Shown here piece after piece: positions 1 through 7,200 of a DNA stretch of 19,986 bases. Origin of the DNA: JAAUQA01 sp036351435 (GTDB taxonomy: Bacteria > Pseudomonadota > Gammaproteobacteria > Competibacterales > Competibacteraceae); contig JAZBPA010000082.1 of NCBI GenBank assembly GCA_036351435.1, forward strand, positions 1 through 19,986. The letters run 5' to 3'. Under the pieces are notes generated by a model. That model searched no databases and was not told the origin of the DNA. It saw nothing but the letters and a program-made list of their open reading frames with translations. The stretch's first letter is position 1; every line of letters starts with the position of its first letter. The position numbers and the translations under genes were made by a program.

Positions 1-486
1 GTTACCGCTATCGACATGGCTGAGGCACCACTGGTGGTGGCCCGGGTACACAGTTTGGAAAATGGCCTGACAGTGGATTACCGGCACATCACCGCCGAGG
101 AGCTAGCGGCCAGTGAACCGGCTAGCTTCGATGTGGTGACCTGCATGGAATTGCTGGAGCATGTACCCGATCCAGCTTCCCTGATCCGCGCCTGTGCCAC
201 CCTGGTAAAACCCGGCGATCCGGTGTTTTTTTCCACCCTCAACCGCACCCCGAAAGCATATCTGCATGCCGTTTTGGGTGCTGAATACCTGTTACGGTTA
301 TTACCCAAGGGCACCCATGACTACGGTAAATTCATTCGCCCTTCGGAGCTGGATGCCTGGGGCAGAGTGGCGGGTTTGCAGGTGCATGAACTCATCGGCT
401 TGCATTACAACCCGGTGTCTCAGGACTACTGGTTAGCGCCGGGAGTGGATGTCAATTATATGGCGTATTGCCGAGCTGAAGCTTGA
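1..486 (+). CDS. ubiG: Ubiquinone biosynthesis O-methyltransferase UbiG (3' part)
   Basis: SAM-dependent methyltransferase that carries out the two O-methylation steps of ubiquinone synthesis. The frame is open from base 1, so the gene begins outside the window. About 161 residues are visible against roughly 240 for E. coli UbiG; the N-terminus, including the glycine-rich SAM motif I, is missing. Recognisable UbiG stretches are DVVTCMELLEHVPDP, VFFSTLNRT, LLRLLPKGTHDYGKFIRPSEL, LHYNPVS and the terminal PGVDVNYM. The stop at 484-486 is followed after 22 bases by the stop of the convergent methyltransferase gene, with no strong terminator between them. Identification rests on motif recall and is firm. 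The ATG at 16 is internal. Confidence 0.95.
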   Translation, partial: VTAIDMAEAPLVVARVHSLENGLTVDYRHITAEELAASEPASFDVVTCMELLEHVPDPASLIRACATLVKPGDPVFFSTLNRTPKAYLHAVLGAEYLLRLLPKGTHDYGKFIRPSELDAWGRVAGLQVHELIGLHYNPVSQDYWLAPGVDVNYMAYCRAEA

Positions 487-508
487 GAATGGGTAGAAGT
501 CGAATTGG

Positions 509-1951
509 TTATTTTTCAGCCAATACCAGCCAACCGGACACCGGCCAGCCGCCCTCTAGGCGCAAGGTTTCGCCGCGGATCGTGCGCACCGTTAATCCGG
601 CATTCTCCAGGGTTTGTCTGAGATAAGGTTCGGCATGACTATAGCGACCGTGCGGGTTGAGCCGATAACCTTGGTCGGTTTCCACAGCGCCTTCCGCCTG
701 TTCAACAGTAAAAATTAATCGACCCGTTTCCTTGAGCGTAACCGCTGCAGCATTAAGAAAATCGCACAAATCGCCGAAATAAACCAGGGTGTCGACTGAG
801 ACGATCAAATCGAAGCAGGACGCCGCACACTGCTCCAGATAAGCGGTTAATTCAGCCTGTACCAATTCGTCGTAACCTCCGCGTTCACGAGCCTGGTCCA
901 GCATGCCGGCGGATAAATCGACCCCCACTAGGCGTTCAGCGTAAGGCCGGAGCAGCTGCGCCGCTAATCCCGTTCCGCAGCCGGCATCCAATACACTGAG
1001 AGTTGGTGAGGGATCGGGATATTGCTCGGCCACTAACCCGGCTACCAGGTCTGGAGCATGATATTCGAGGTCATGTAAATGATCGTCAAAGCTGGTCGCC
1101 AAGCGATCAAATAATTCTTCAACGTACTGATCGGAAGCGCGAGTCGGTACGTTTTCTCCCGAGCAGGCTGCCAGCAGGTGCGCAGCAGTTAAATTGAGCG
1201 GATCCGCTTTCTGCCATTGGCGAAACACCGCAATCGCCTCATCGTTTCGACCCAGCCGATACAATGCCATACCTAACCGTTCATAGGTCTTACCCTGGCC
1301 TGGATTTAGTTGGATGGCCTGCCGATAAATCTCGACCGCTTCGTCGAATTCCTTCAGTCCGACCAGCGCATTGCCTAAATTATGATAGGCATCGGCATGT
1401 TTAGGCGCGAGTTCAATTGCTTGTCGGTAAGCGGAAACCGCCGCTTCGGATTTATTCTGCAGCCTGAGCATGGTGCCGAGGTTGTTGTGGGCATCGGCGA
1501 GATCGGGCTGTAACGCTATCGCTTCCCGGTAAGCGGTTTCGGCTTCGGAAAATTGCTTGAGTTCCTTGAGCACGTTACCCAAATTGCTCTGCGCGCTAGC
1601 GTTTTTCGGATTGATAGTGAGGGAGCGGCGAATCAACTCCGCCGCTTCCTGGGTTTTACCTTTCTGGTGATGTAATACGCCGAAAAAATGCAGGGCATCG
1701 GGCTGCTCAGGTACAGCTTGCAAAATCCGTCGATACAACGTTTCAGCATCGTCCAGTTGAGCAGTTCGCTGCAATTGAATAGCTGCTTTCAGCGCTTCGG
1801 GAATACTGAGACTCTTCGGTTTGCTGGGCTTGCTCGATTTGCCTGGTTTACGCTTACTGCTACGCTTTGGCACGCTGGATGGTCTCCATAACAAGATTTG
1901 CTTTAGGATCGTCTTCGGTGAACAGGGGCAAGCCTTGTTACCATAATTCAT
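509..1951 (-). CDS. TPR-repeat protein fused to a SAM-dependent methyltransferase
   Basis: Counted from the first ATG, residues about 54-255 hold roughly six tetratricopeptide repeats (for example SNLGNVLKELKQFSEAETAY and NLGNALVGLKEFDEAVEIY). Residues about 270-480 form a class I methyltransferase with SAM motif I DAGCGTG at 322-328, the acidic motif VGVDLSAGM at 342-350 and DLIVSVDTLVYF at 381-392. A basic Ser/Lys/Pro-rich stretch covers 29-46. The substrate is unknown; the TPRs probably bind a protein partner. The start is uncertain: the ATG at 1951 has no Shine-Dalgarno and abuts a hairpin (1954-1975), whereas an in-frame GTG at 1873 has GGAG 10 bases upstream and would give 454 residues. 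The gene follows the T6SS and the AT-rich orphan gene in the same direction, but nothing in it marks a T6SS role. Confidence 0.85.
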   Translation of the reverse strand: MNYGNKACPCSPKTILKQILLWRPSSVPKRSSKRKPGKSSKPSKPKSLSIPEALKAAIQLQRTAQLDDAETLYRRILQAVPEQPDALHFFGVLHHQKGKTQEAAELIRRSLTINPKNASAQSNLGNVLKELKQFSEAETAYREAIALQPDLADAHNNLGTMLRLQNKSEAAVSAYRQAIELAPKHADAYHNLGNALVGLKEFDEAVEIYRQAIQLNPGQGKTYERLGMALYRLGRNDEAIAVFRQWQKADPLNLTAAHLLAACSGENVPTRASDQYVEELFDRLATSFDDHLHDLEYHAPDLVAGLVAEQYPDPSPTLSVLDAGCGTGLAAQLLRPYAERLVGVDLSAGMLDQARERGGYDELVQAELTAYLEQCAASCFDLIVSVDTLVYFGDLCDFLNAAAVTLKETGRLIFTVEQAEGAVETDQGYRLNPHGRYSHAEPYLRQTLENAGLTVRTIRGETLRLEGGWPVSGWLVLAEK

Positions 1952-1953
1952 GA

Positions 1954-1975
1954 AATGCTTATTGAATTAAGCATT
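1954..1975 (-). repeat. Hairpin upstream of the TPR-methyltransferase gene
   Basis: Perfect 8-bp inverted repeat, AATGCTTA and TAAGCATT, around a 6-base loop (1962-1967). It sits three bases upstream of the first ATG of the TPR-methyltransferase gene. This would hinder initiation there and favours the downstream GTG. No T-tract follows, so it is not a clear intrinsic terminator. Confidence 0.5.
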
Positions 1976-1981
1976 GCCTTT

Positions 1982-2010
1982 ATCACAGACCGTTTTGTCT
2001 GATCTGTGAT
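1982..2010 (-). repeat. Hairpin spanning the stop codon of the orphan gene
   Basis: Perfect 8-bp inverted repeat, ATCACAGA (1982-1989) and TCTGTGAT (2003-2010), with a 13-base loop. It contains the last codons and the TGA stop of the AT-rich orphan gene. Together with the hairpin at 1954-1975 it gives a structured gene boundary. It may protect the 3' end or weakly terminate; no T-run follows. Confidence 0.5.
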
Positions 2011-2918
2011 CTTATTTTGCCATCCCTATTTGATGAGTCTTTTTCCCAGTATCTCCCTGCTTCTACTTTGAATTTATTTGATTTTGTAATTGGTTCACTT
2101 CCGCCAAACCAACCTTGCGCCTTACGATGCAATGAACGCCCTTGATCACTTGAAGCAGCCCAACCATAAATTTTGCTAAACTTATCCACCAGACTGTTGT
2201 ACAGATTTCGCGCGAGTTGGTTTGTGGCCTCTGGTTTTGGTATAGCATAAAAATGATCAAGAAGGGCTTCTTTCTCACCCAACGTTGAATCATAAAAATG
2301 CTCAAGTAACACGTGCTCCTCCTTGGTTAGTCTCTTAGGCGTATTTGCTTGTAAGCAAGCTTGCACAAAATTAATCTCCTCTTTTAATTTAGCTAAGCCT
2401 TTTGGGTTGCCCTTACTTTTCCCAACTATGTTTATTACTACCGAATTACCTACTTCACTAAGGTTTGTTATATATTTTTTTAGTGTCTTTTCATTAAGCT
2501 CACCGGCCGGAAGCTTAGTTGCTTCTTCAAGAGACTTTTTCAGTCCGTCCTTAATTTGGGCATAGACGAACTTGCCAAGTTTGTTCAAGGTGTCTCCGGC
2601 AGGCAAGAAATCCATAATGCCTGATATAACTAAATTCATAGCAGCCTTAATCACTGATTTGTTGAGTGTATCAGCTTCCATGTTCTCAACTTTTGTCTCG
2701 GCAAAGTTTTTAAAAGTATCACAGGCATTTTGCATTTGAATCGCATAAATAGCTATGTGAGCGGCGGCTATGGTATAAACTGCCGTTAATTCCAAGTCAG
2801 CGTGTCTCCGTGAGGATGGTGATTCCCAAGGATTACCGGGAACTGACAATGGACGTGCACGTTTACCCCCCATATAGGTTGAACTTACTGATGAAATCTC
2901 AACGTTCGAACCAGGCAT
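1983..2918 (-). CDS. Orphan AT-rich protein downstream of clpV (candidate T6SS cargo)
   Basis: I do not recognise a family in this 311-residue protein. The start is well supported: GGGGAG lies 9 bases before the ATG. No classical signal peptide is visible. Residues 42-63 are mildly hydrophobic (LELTAVYTIAAAHIAIYAIQMQ) and 87-121 could form an amphipathic or buried helix (SVIKAAMNLVISGIMDFLP). The centre is lysine-rich and helical. A short internal duplication is seen as LLEHFY (204-209) and LLDHFY (219-224). The C-terminus is basic. Base composition is far from its neighbours: bases 2401-2460 are 37% GC, whereas 4021-4080 in clpV are 55%. Position after clpV, size and foreign composition fit a T6SS cargo or effector gene, but this is inference. 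No catalytic motif or obvious partner immunity gene is visible. Confidence 0.75.
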   Translation of the reverse strand: MPGSNVEISSVSSTYMGGKRARPLSVPGNPWESPSSRRHADLELTAVYTIAAAHIAIYAIQMQNACDTFKNFAETKVENMEADTLNKSVIKAAMNLVISGIMDFLPAGDTLNKLGKFVYAQIKDGLKKSLEEATKLPAGELNEKTLKKYITNLSEVGNSVVINIVGKSKGNPKGLAKLKEEINFVQACLQANTPKRLTKEEHVLLEHFYDSTLGEKEALLDHFYAIPKPEATNQLARNLYNSLVDKFSKIYGWAASSDQGRSLHRKAQGWFGGSEPITKSNKFKVEAGRYWEKDSSNRDGKIRSQIRQNGL

Positions 2919-3142
2919 TTTTACAACTCCCCTAGTGAGTGATCAGCAGAATAGGAATTTGGCGTTAATCGTTGGATTGAAGATTAAGCCGTTCCTGTTT
3001 CTGAGTGATTTCGTAACAGCCGTATTTCGGTTTCATGTGTTTCAGCGAAATCGACCGTTTGCGGAGAGTAACAAAAACCCGGTAGGTGAGGATGGCATTC
3101 AGTAAGTGAAAGTGTACCCTGATTGCTGTCTAAGCCGAAAAG

Positions 3143-3179
3143 GCGGTTCAAAATAAATTTCCTGATTACTTTGAACCGC
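3143..3179 (-). repeat. Inverted repeat, copy 1 (clpV-orphan gene intergenic)
   Basis: Perfect 10-bp arms GCGGTTCAAA (3143-3152) and TTTGAACCGC (3170-3179) with a 17-base spacer. It lies 26 bases after the clpV stop and 224 bases before the orphan start. On the minus strand the stem is followed by CTTTTCGG, so it could be a weak terminator. It matches the repeat at 11243-11278 in arm sequence, spacer length and distance from the preceding stop codon. No gene is credible in 2919-3205. Confidence 0.7.
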
Positions 3180-3194
3180 TGGAATGAACCATTC

Positions 3195-3220
3195 AGCAAC
3201 GCAACTTAAGTTACGTTGCT
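3195..3220 (-). repeat. 26-base palindrome containing the clpV stop codon
   Basis: Bases 3195-3220 are palindromic except for one pair, with the core AACTTAAGTT at 3203-3212. In minus-strand RNA the odd pair is a G-U wobble, allowing an 11-bp stem with a UUAA loop that holds the clpV stop codon. A smaller hairpin (GAATG/CATTC, 3182-3194) follows, then the repeat at 3143-3179. The clpV 3' end is therefore strongly structured. Confidence 0.55.
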
Positions 3221-6007
3221 TTCCGGTGCTGTTTCTGGTGCGGGCTCCGTCACCAATTCCGCTGCGGATTCAAACGAATAATCGAACTCCCCATCCTTAA
3301 CTTTCACGGCTACCCGTTCGACGGGCTTGCCTTCCACCATACAAGTCAGGAACTCCTGGCTAATTGAAGGTAAGAGGGTATTGGTCAACAAGGCATCAAT
3401 CATCCGTCCGCCGGATTCTAGTTCAGTGCAGCGCTCAACAATCAGCTTGATGACAGCGTCGTCGTAGCTGAACGGTACTTTATGATTAGTTTCAATCCGC
3501 TTCTGGATACGACCCAATTGCAACTTGGTGATGGCCGACAGCATCTCATCGCTGAGCGGATAATACGGAATCGTCACCAACCGACCCAGTAGCGCGGCGG
3601 GAAATACTTTCAACAACGGTTCGCGCAGCGCCTGAGCAATGCCTTCCGGTTCCGGCATGAGGTCCGGGTCTTGGCACATATTCATAATCAAATCGGTGCC
3701 GGCATTGGTGGTAAGTAAAATGAGCGTATTCTTGAAGTCGATCAACCGGCCTTCGCCATCCTCCATCCAACCCTTATCGAATACCTGAAAGAAGATTTCA
3801 TGCACATCCGGGTGAGCTTTTTCGACTTCGTCCAGCAGCACTACGCTATACGGTCTGCGGCGCACCGCCTCGGTCAGAATGCCGCCTTCACCATAGCCGA
3901 TGTACCCTGGAGGCGCACCTTTCAATGTCGATACTGTATGCGCTTCCTGAAACTCTGACATATTGATGGTGATGACATTGTCTTCGCCACCGTACAGCAC
4001 TTCCGCCAACGCTAGCGCGGTTTCGGTTTTTCCGACGCCGGAGCTACCGGCCAGCATGAACACCCCGATGGGTTTGTTGGGATTGTCCAGGCTGGCACGG
4101 GAGGTTTGAATGCGTTTAGCAATCATTTCTAGCGCATGGTCCTGGCCGATGATGCGTTGGCTGATAATCTTGGGCAGATTCAGCACAGTTTCTATCTCGT
4201 TCTTGACCATGCGTCCGACTGGGATGCCGGTCCAATCAGCGACTACGGAAGCCACTGCTTGCGCATCCACGCTGGGTAGCATCAACGGGTGTTCGCCTTG
4301 CAGGTCATGCAGCTGGGTTTGCAAATCGTGCAGCCGTCCCAACAGCTCAGCGCGCTGAGCCCCATCAACCGGCGCTTCGGCCTCTTCGGTAGAGGTCGTT
4401 TGCTGGTCTGCAGCGGCTTGTTCCAGTGCACTGCCGGTGCCCTCGACCGGATGCTGATCACCGCGCAGTTGGGCGCGCAATTCAAGAATCTCTTGGACCA
4501 GATCCTTTTCTTGTTGCCAACGCGCTTCTAGCTCTTCCAGCCGGGATTGCTCCTGCTCCAACGCGGTATTCGCTGCGGTTTCGCGCTCCTCGGTTGCAAT
4601 CCCCATGGCCTTTTCTTTGCCAATGATCGCCAGCTCGGTATTTAAAGCATCAATGCGTTTGCGGCTGTCGTCTACTTCAGCAGGTACCGCATGTTGACTG
4701 ATAGCCACGCGGGCGCTTGAGGTGTCGAGTAGACTCACGGCTTTGTCGGGTAATTGGCGCGCGGGAATATACCGGTGCGATAGCCGCACGGTCGCTTCCA
4801 AGGCTTCATCCAAAATTTGTACGTTGTGGTGTTTTTCCATAGTGGACGCGAGGCCGCGCATCATCAAAATGCATTTTTCCTCGGACGGTTCATCAATTTG
4901 AACGGTTTGGAAGCGCCGAGTCAGGGCAGGGTCCTTCTCAATATGTTTTTTGTACTCGGCCCAGGTGGTGGCGGCGATAGTGCGTAGTGTGCCGCGTGCC
5001 AGAGCCGGTTTCAGCAGATTGGCGGCATCACCAGTGCCTGCTGCACCGCCAGCGCCGATTAGGGTGTGCGCTTCATCGACGAACAAAATAATCGGTTTTT
5101 CCGAGGACTGGACTTCTTCAATCACCTGTTTGAGGCGGTTTTCGAATTCGCCTTTCATGCTGGCACCGGCTTGCAATAAGCCAATATCCAAAGTTTTCAG
5201 GGAGACGTCTTGCAACGGCGGCGGCACATCACCACGCGCAATGCGTTGGGCAAAGCCTTCGACTACCGCCGTTTTACCGACGCCGGCTTCGCCGACCAAT
5301 ATCGGATTATTTTGCCGCCGCCGCATCAGGATATCGACGACTTGGCGGATCTCTTCATCGCGGCCCACAATAGGGTCCATGTCGCCGCCCCGGGCTTCGT
5401 CGGTTAAATCGACGGTAAATTGCTGCAGAGCCTGCTTTTTACCCATTTCGGCTGGTGCCATCGCACCGCTAGCTTCACCCGGTACCGCACCACCACCGAC
5501 CTGAAAACCGTCGGTGGAGTGCATGGCGTCTTCCGGTGAACCGCCGACCACTTCAGTGAAACGGTCGGTCAGCGTATCCGGTTTGATCTTGTCGAATTCT
5601 TTGGAAATATTGAGCAGCGCGTTGCGCAAGCTGGGCGTTTTAAAAATGCCGATGATCAAATAGCCGGTACGCACCTGAGATTCGCCGAACATCAAAGTGC
5701 CGTAAACCCAACCTCGTTCGACAGCTTCGCAAACATGCGAGGACAGATCGGAAATCGAACTGGAGCCGCGCGGTAGACGGTCCAGCGCGTCGGTAAAATC
5801 CTTGGCCAGACGGGATGGTTCCAAGTTAAATTGTTTAACAATCCGGTGCAGATCGGAGTCCTGTAATTGCAGTACCTGATTGAACCAATGCACCAGTTCC
5901 ACATAGGGGTTGCCCCGCATTTTGCAGAATACGGTGGCGCTTTCGATGGCTTTGTAGCCCAAGCTGTTCAATTTGCCGAACAGGGCGACACGACTGATCT
6001 CCGCCAT
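3206..6007 (-). CDS. tssH: T6SS AAA+ ATPase TssH (ClpV)
   Basis: Hexameric ATPase that extracts and recycles contracted TssB/TssC sheath in the cytoplasm. The 933 residues show an N-terminal Clp-N-like domain (about 1-160), then AAA1 with Walker A GEAGVGKT at 239-246 and Walker B ILFVDEAH at 307-314. A charged coiled-coil middle domain follows (about 445-575), including an Ala/Glu/Thr-rich stretch near 525-548. AAA2 has Walker A GSSGVGKT at 654-661 and Walker B VVLLDEVEKAH at 722-732. Both ATPase sites look intact. The N-domain (FGKLNSLGYKAIESAT) and the surrounding tss genes identify ClpV rather than ClpB. The ATG is supported by GGGAG 7 bases upstream. A palindromic repeat block separates it from tssG. 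TagJ, encoded four genes upstream, belongs to a family that binds ClpV. Confidence 0.97.
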   Translation of the reverse strand: MAEISRVALFGKLNSLGYKAIESATVFCKMRGNPYVELVHWFNQVLQLQDSDLHRIVKQFNLEPSRLAKDFTDALDRLPRGSSSISDLSSHVCEAVERGWVYGTLMFGESQVRTGYLIIGIFKTPSLRNALLNISKEFDKIKPDTLTDRFTEVVGGSPEDAMHSTDGFQVGGGAVPGEASGAMAPAEMGKKQALQQFTVDLTDEARGGDMDPIVGRDEEIRQVVDILMRRRQNNPILVGEAGVGKTAVVEGFAQRIARGDVPPPLQDVSLKTLDIGLLQAGASMKGEFENRLKQVIEEVQSSEKPIILFVDEAHTLIGAGGAAGTGDAANLLKPALARGTLRTIAATTWAEYKKHIEKDPALTRRFQTVQIDEPSEEKCILMMRGLASTMEKHHNVQILDEALEATVRLSHRYIPARQLPDKAVSLLDTSSARVAISQHAVPAEVDDSRKRIDALNTELAIIGKEKAMGIATEERETAANTALEQEQSRLEELEARWQQEKDLVQEILELRAQLRGDQHPVEGTGSALEQAAADQQTTSTEEAEAPVDGAQRAELLGRLHDLQTQLHDLQGEHPLMLPSVDAQAVASVVADWTGIPVGRMVKNEIETVLNLPKIISQRIIGQDHALEMIAKRIQTSRASLDNPNKPIGVFMLAGSSGVGKTETALALAEVLYGGEDNVITINMSEFQEAHTVSTLKGAPPGYIGYGEGGILTEAVRRRPYSVVLLDEVEKAHPDVHEIFFQVFDKGWMEDGEGRLIDFKNTLILLTTNAGTDLIMNMCQDPDLMPEPEGIAQALREPLLKVFPAALLGRLVTIPYYPLSDEMLSAITKLQLGRIQKRIETNHKVPFSYDDAVIKLIVERCTELESGGRMIDALLTNTLLPSISQEFLTCMVEGKPVERVAVKVKDGEFDYSFESAAELVTEPAPETAPESNVT

Positions 6008-6038
6008 TAGCTGACTCCCGTTATGATGGTTAATCTAA

Positions 6039-6144
6039 GTAGGGTGAGCACCGCCCACCGTTTTTATCGGTTCACCGTAGGTGGACCATGCCCACCCTAA
6101 TATTCGCGGTAATTGGCTATTTTTTAAGGTACGCAATGCGTACC
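6039..6144. repeat. REP-like palindrome cluster between tssG and clpV
   Basis: Three palindromic units fill most of the 143-base gap. Unit A (6039-6060) starts GTAGGGTGAGC and ends GCCCACC. Unit B (6078-6099) is its inverted, diverged copy ending CCCACCCTA; over 20 aligned bases the two agree at 16, so A and B could form one long imperfect stem. Unit C (6128-6144) is a perfect 17-base palindrome, GGTACGCA-A-TGCGTACC, followed by CTACTA. The TAGGGT(G/A)GC..CC style recalls REP/BIME extragenic palindromes. It may stabilise tssG mRNA or modulate readthrough into clpV. Confidence 0.65.
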
Positions 6145-6150
6145 CTACTA

Positions 6151-7200
6151 TCAGCTTTCATATACCAACGCATCTAATTTGAGGTCGTCGGCATCTCTGT
6201 CTAGGCCGCCAGTGGTCAACCAAGTCGTCCAACCCAGGCAGGCGATACCGGTTCCTGCTTGGCTGCTATCCATTCGTAGCGGCGGCACTTCGTCCTTTTT
6301 CAAGATCAGATTGGTGTCCCATACCAGTTCGTCGCCGATATAGTTCCTGACCCAAGCGACTAACCTTTTCAAACTGTCGCCACCGGGTAGCATGCGTTGA
6401 TAATCGGAAAGCCCCATAGGACCGATAGTGACTCGAAATTTGCTTTGGCAATCCCAGACCCGTTCGCCGATTACCACAGTTTCGCCCAATACCCCCGTGG
6501 CATGAGATTCGCCCAGGCGGCAGCGGTTTTCTTCGGACAGCACCAGCCAGTGGCCGACGAAGGATTGCACTGTGACCGGCAACTTGAAGAAATCGCCCAA
6601 TAACGCCTCCAAACCGGCGGCATGGCGGTTTTGACAGGCTAAGTGCCCGGAATAGTGTAATTTTGCTCGATCAGTGACGGCATCCCGCTGACGCAACGAG
6701 GGCATACCAAAACCGAATAGCGAACCGATATACAGTGCAAATCGGTCCGATTCGGGCCGGTCAAAATTGACCGTGGGTTGCGCATCGGCCCAGGCCCGAT
6801 AAAACAGAGACAGGATGCGGTGATGAAAAATATCCAGAAAGCGAACAAAGGTGGGATCGTGATGATGCAGCAACCGTTCCCGACCGTACTCGGTCAAATG
6901 CAAAGGTAAGGGAGCATTGGGTCCCAGCATGCCGAGGAAGTATTGGGTCAGGCGAGGCGGGCGTCCTTCAGTTCCAGGGCTGAATTTAGCCAGCGTGGAG
7001 GGTGCAAAAGCCATGCTCGGTTCTAAAGCCAAGCGCACCGGGTCATCTATCGGACGGCGCGACTCACCAATGCGCGGTTTATCCGGATACACGCATTCAA
7101 AATGGCGCAGCGCCTGAAAGAAATTAAAATGATAAGGGTCCCGCGCGAGCGCCTGTTCCAGCGCTACAGCACGTGACGGGTCCCGATCCTGGCCGGCCAT
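6151..7200 (-). CDS. tssG: T6SS baseplate protein TssG
   Basis: Baseplate wedge subunit that, with TssF, TssE and TssK, forms the platform for tube and sheath assembly. The 349-residue length is normal for the family. The N-terminal signature YHFNFFQALRHFECVYPDKPRIGES (about 23-47) is typical of TssG (VasB/ImpH), as are FLGMLGPNAPLPLHLTEY (about 87-104) and FLDIFHHRILSLFYRAW further on. The ATG lies inside the end of tssF (37-base overlap), implying translational coupling. No strong Shine-Dalgarno is visible, which fits coupling. The gene ends at a TGA just before the REP-like block. Confidence 0.95.
   Translation of the reverse strand: MAGQDRDPSRAVALEQALARDPYHFNFFQALRHFECVYPDKPRIGESRRPIDDPVRLALEPSMAFAPSTLAKFSPGTEGRPPRLTQYFLGMLGPNAPLPLHLTEYGRERLLHHHDPTFVRFLDIFHHRILSLFYRAWADAQPTVNFDRPESDRFALYIGSLFGFGMPSLRQRDAVTDRAKLHYSGHLACQNRHAAGLEALLGDFFKLPVTVQSFVGHWLVLSEENRCRLGESHATGVLGETVVIGERVWDCQSKFRVTIGPMGLSDYQRMLPGGDSLKRLVAWVRNYIGDELVWDTNLILKKDEVPPLRMDSSQAGTGIACLGWTTWLTTGGLDRDADDLKLDALVYES

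Noticed and set aside
1..486. An independent short methyltransferase starting at the ATG at 16
   Set aside because: The frame is open to base 1 and the sequence matches the C-terminal two thirds of UbiG, so it is a truncated view of a longer gene.
2919..3142. Second sigma-54 promoter before the orphan gene
   Set aside because: No GG-N10-GC pair was found on the minus strand in this interval; near misses had 8-base spacing.
2984..3199. A 71-codon frame on the minus strand between clpV and the orphan gene
   Set aside because: It runs through the inverted repeat at 3143-3179 and the other palindromes, has no ribosome site and resembles no family; the repeat explains the apparent coding pattern.
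4950..5504. 184-codon plus-strand frame inside clpV
   Set aside because: Antisense shadow of the strongly conserved AAA1 domain of clpV, with no ribosome site or family match.
3206..6007. Housekeeping ClpB disaggregase instead of ClpV
   Set aside because: The N-domain and the contiguous tssA-tssG genes match ClpV, and the middle region differs from the ClpB coiled coil.
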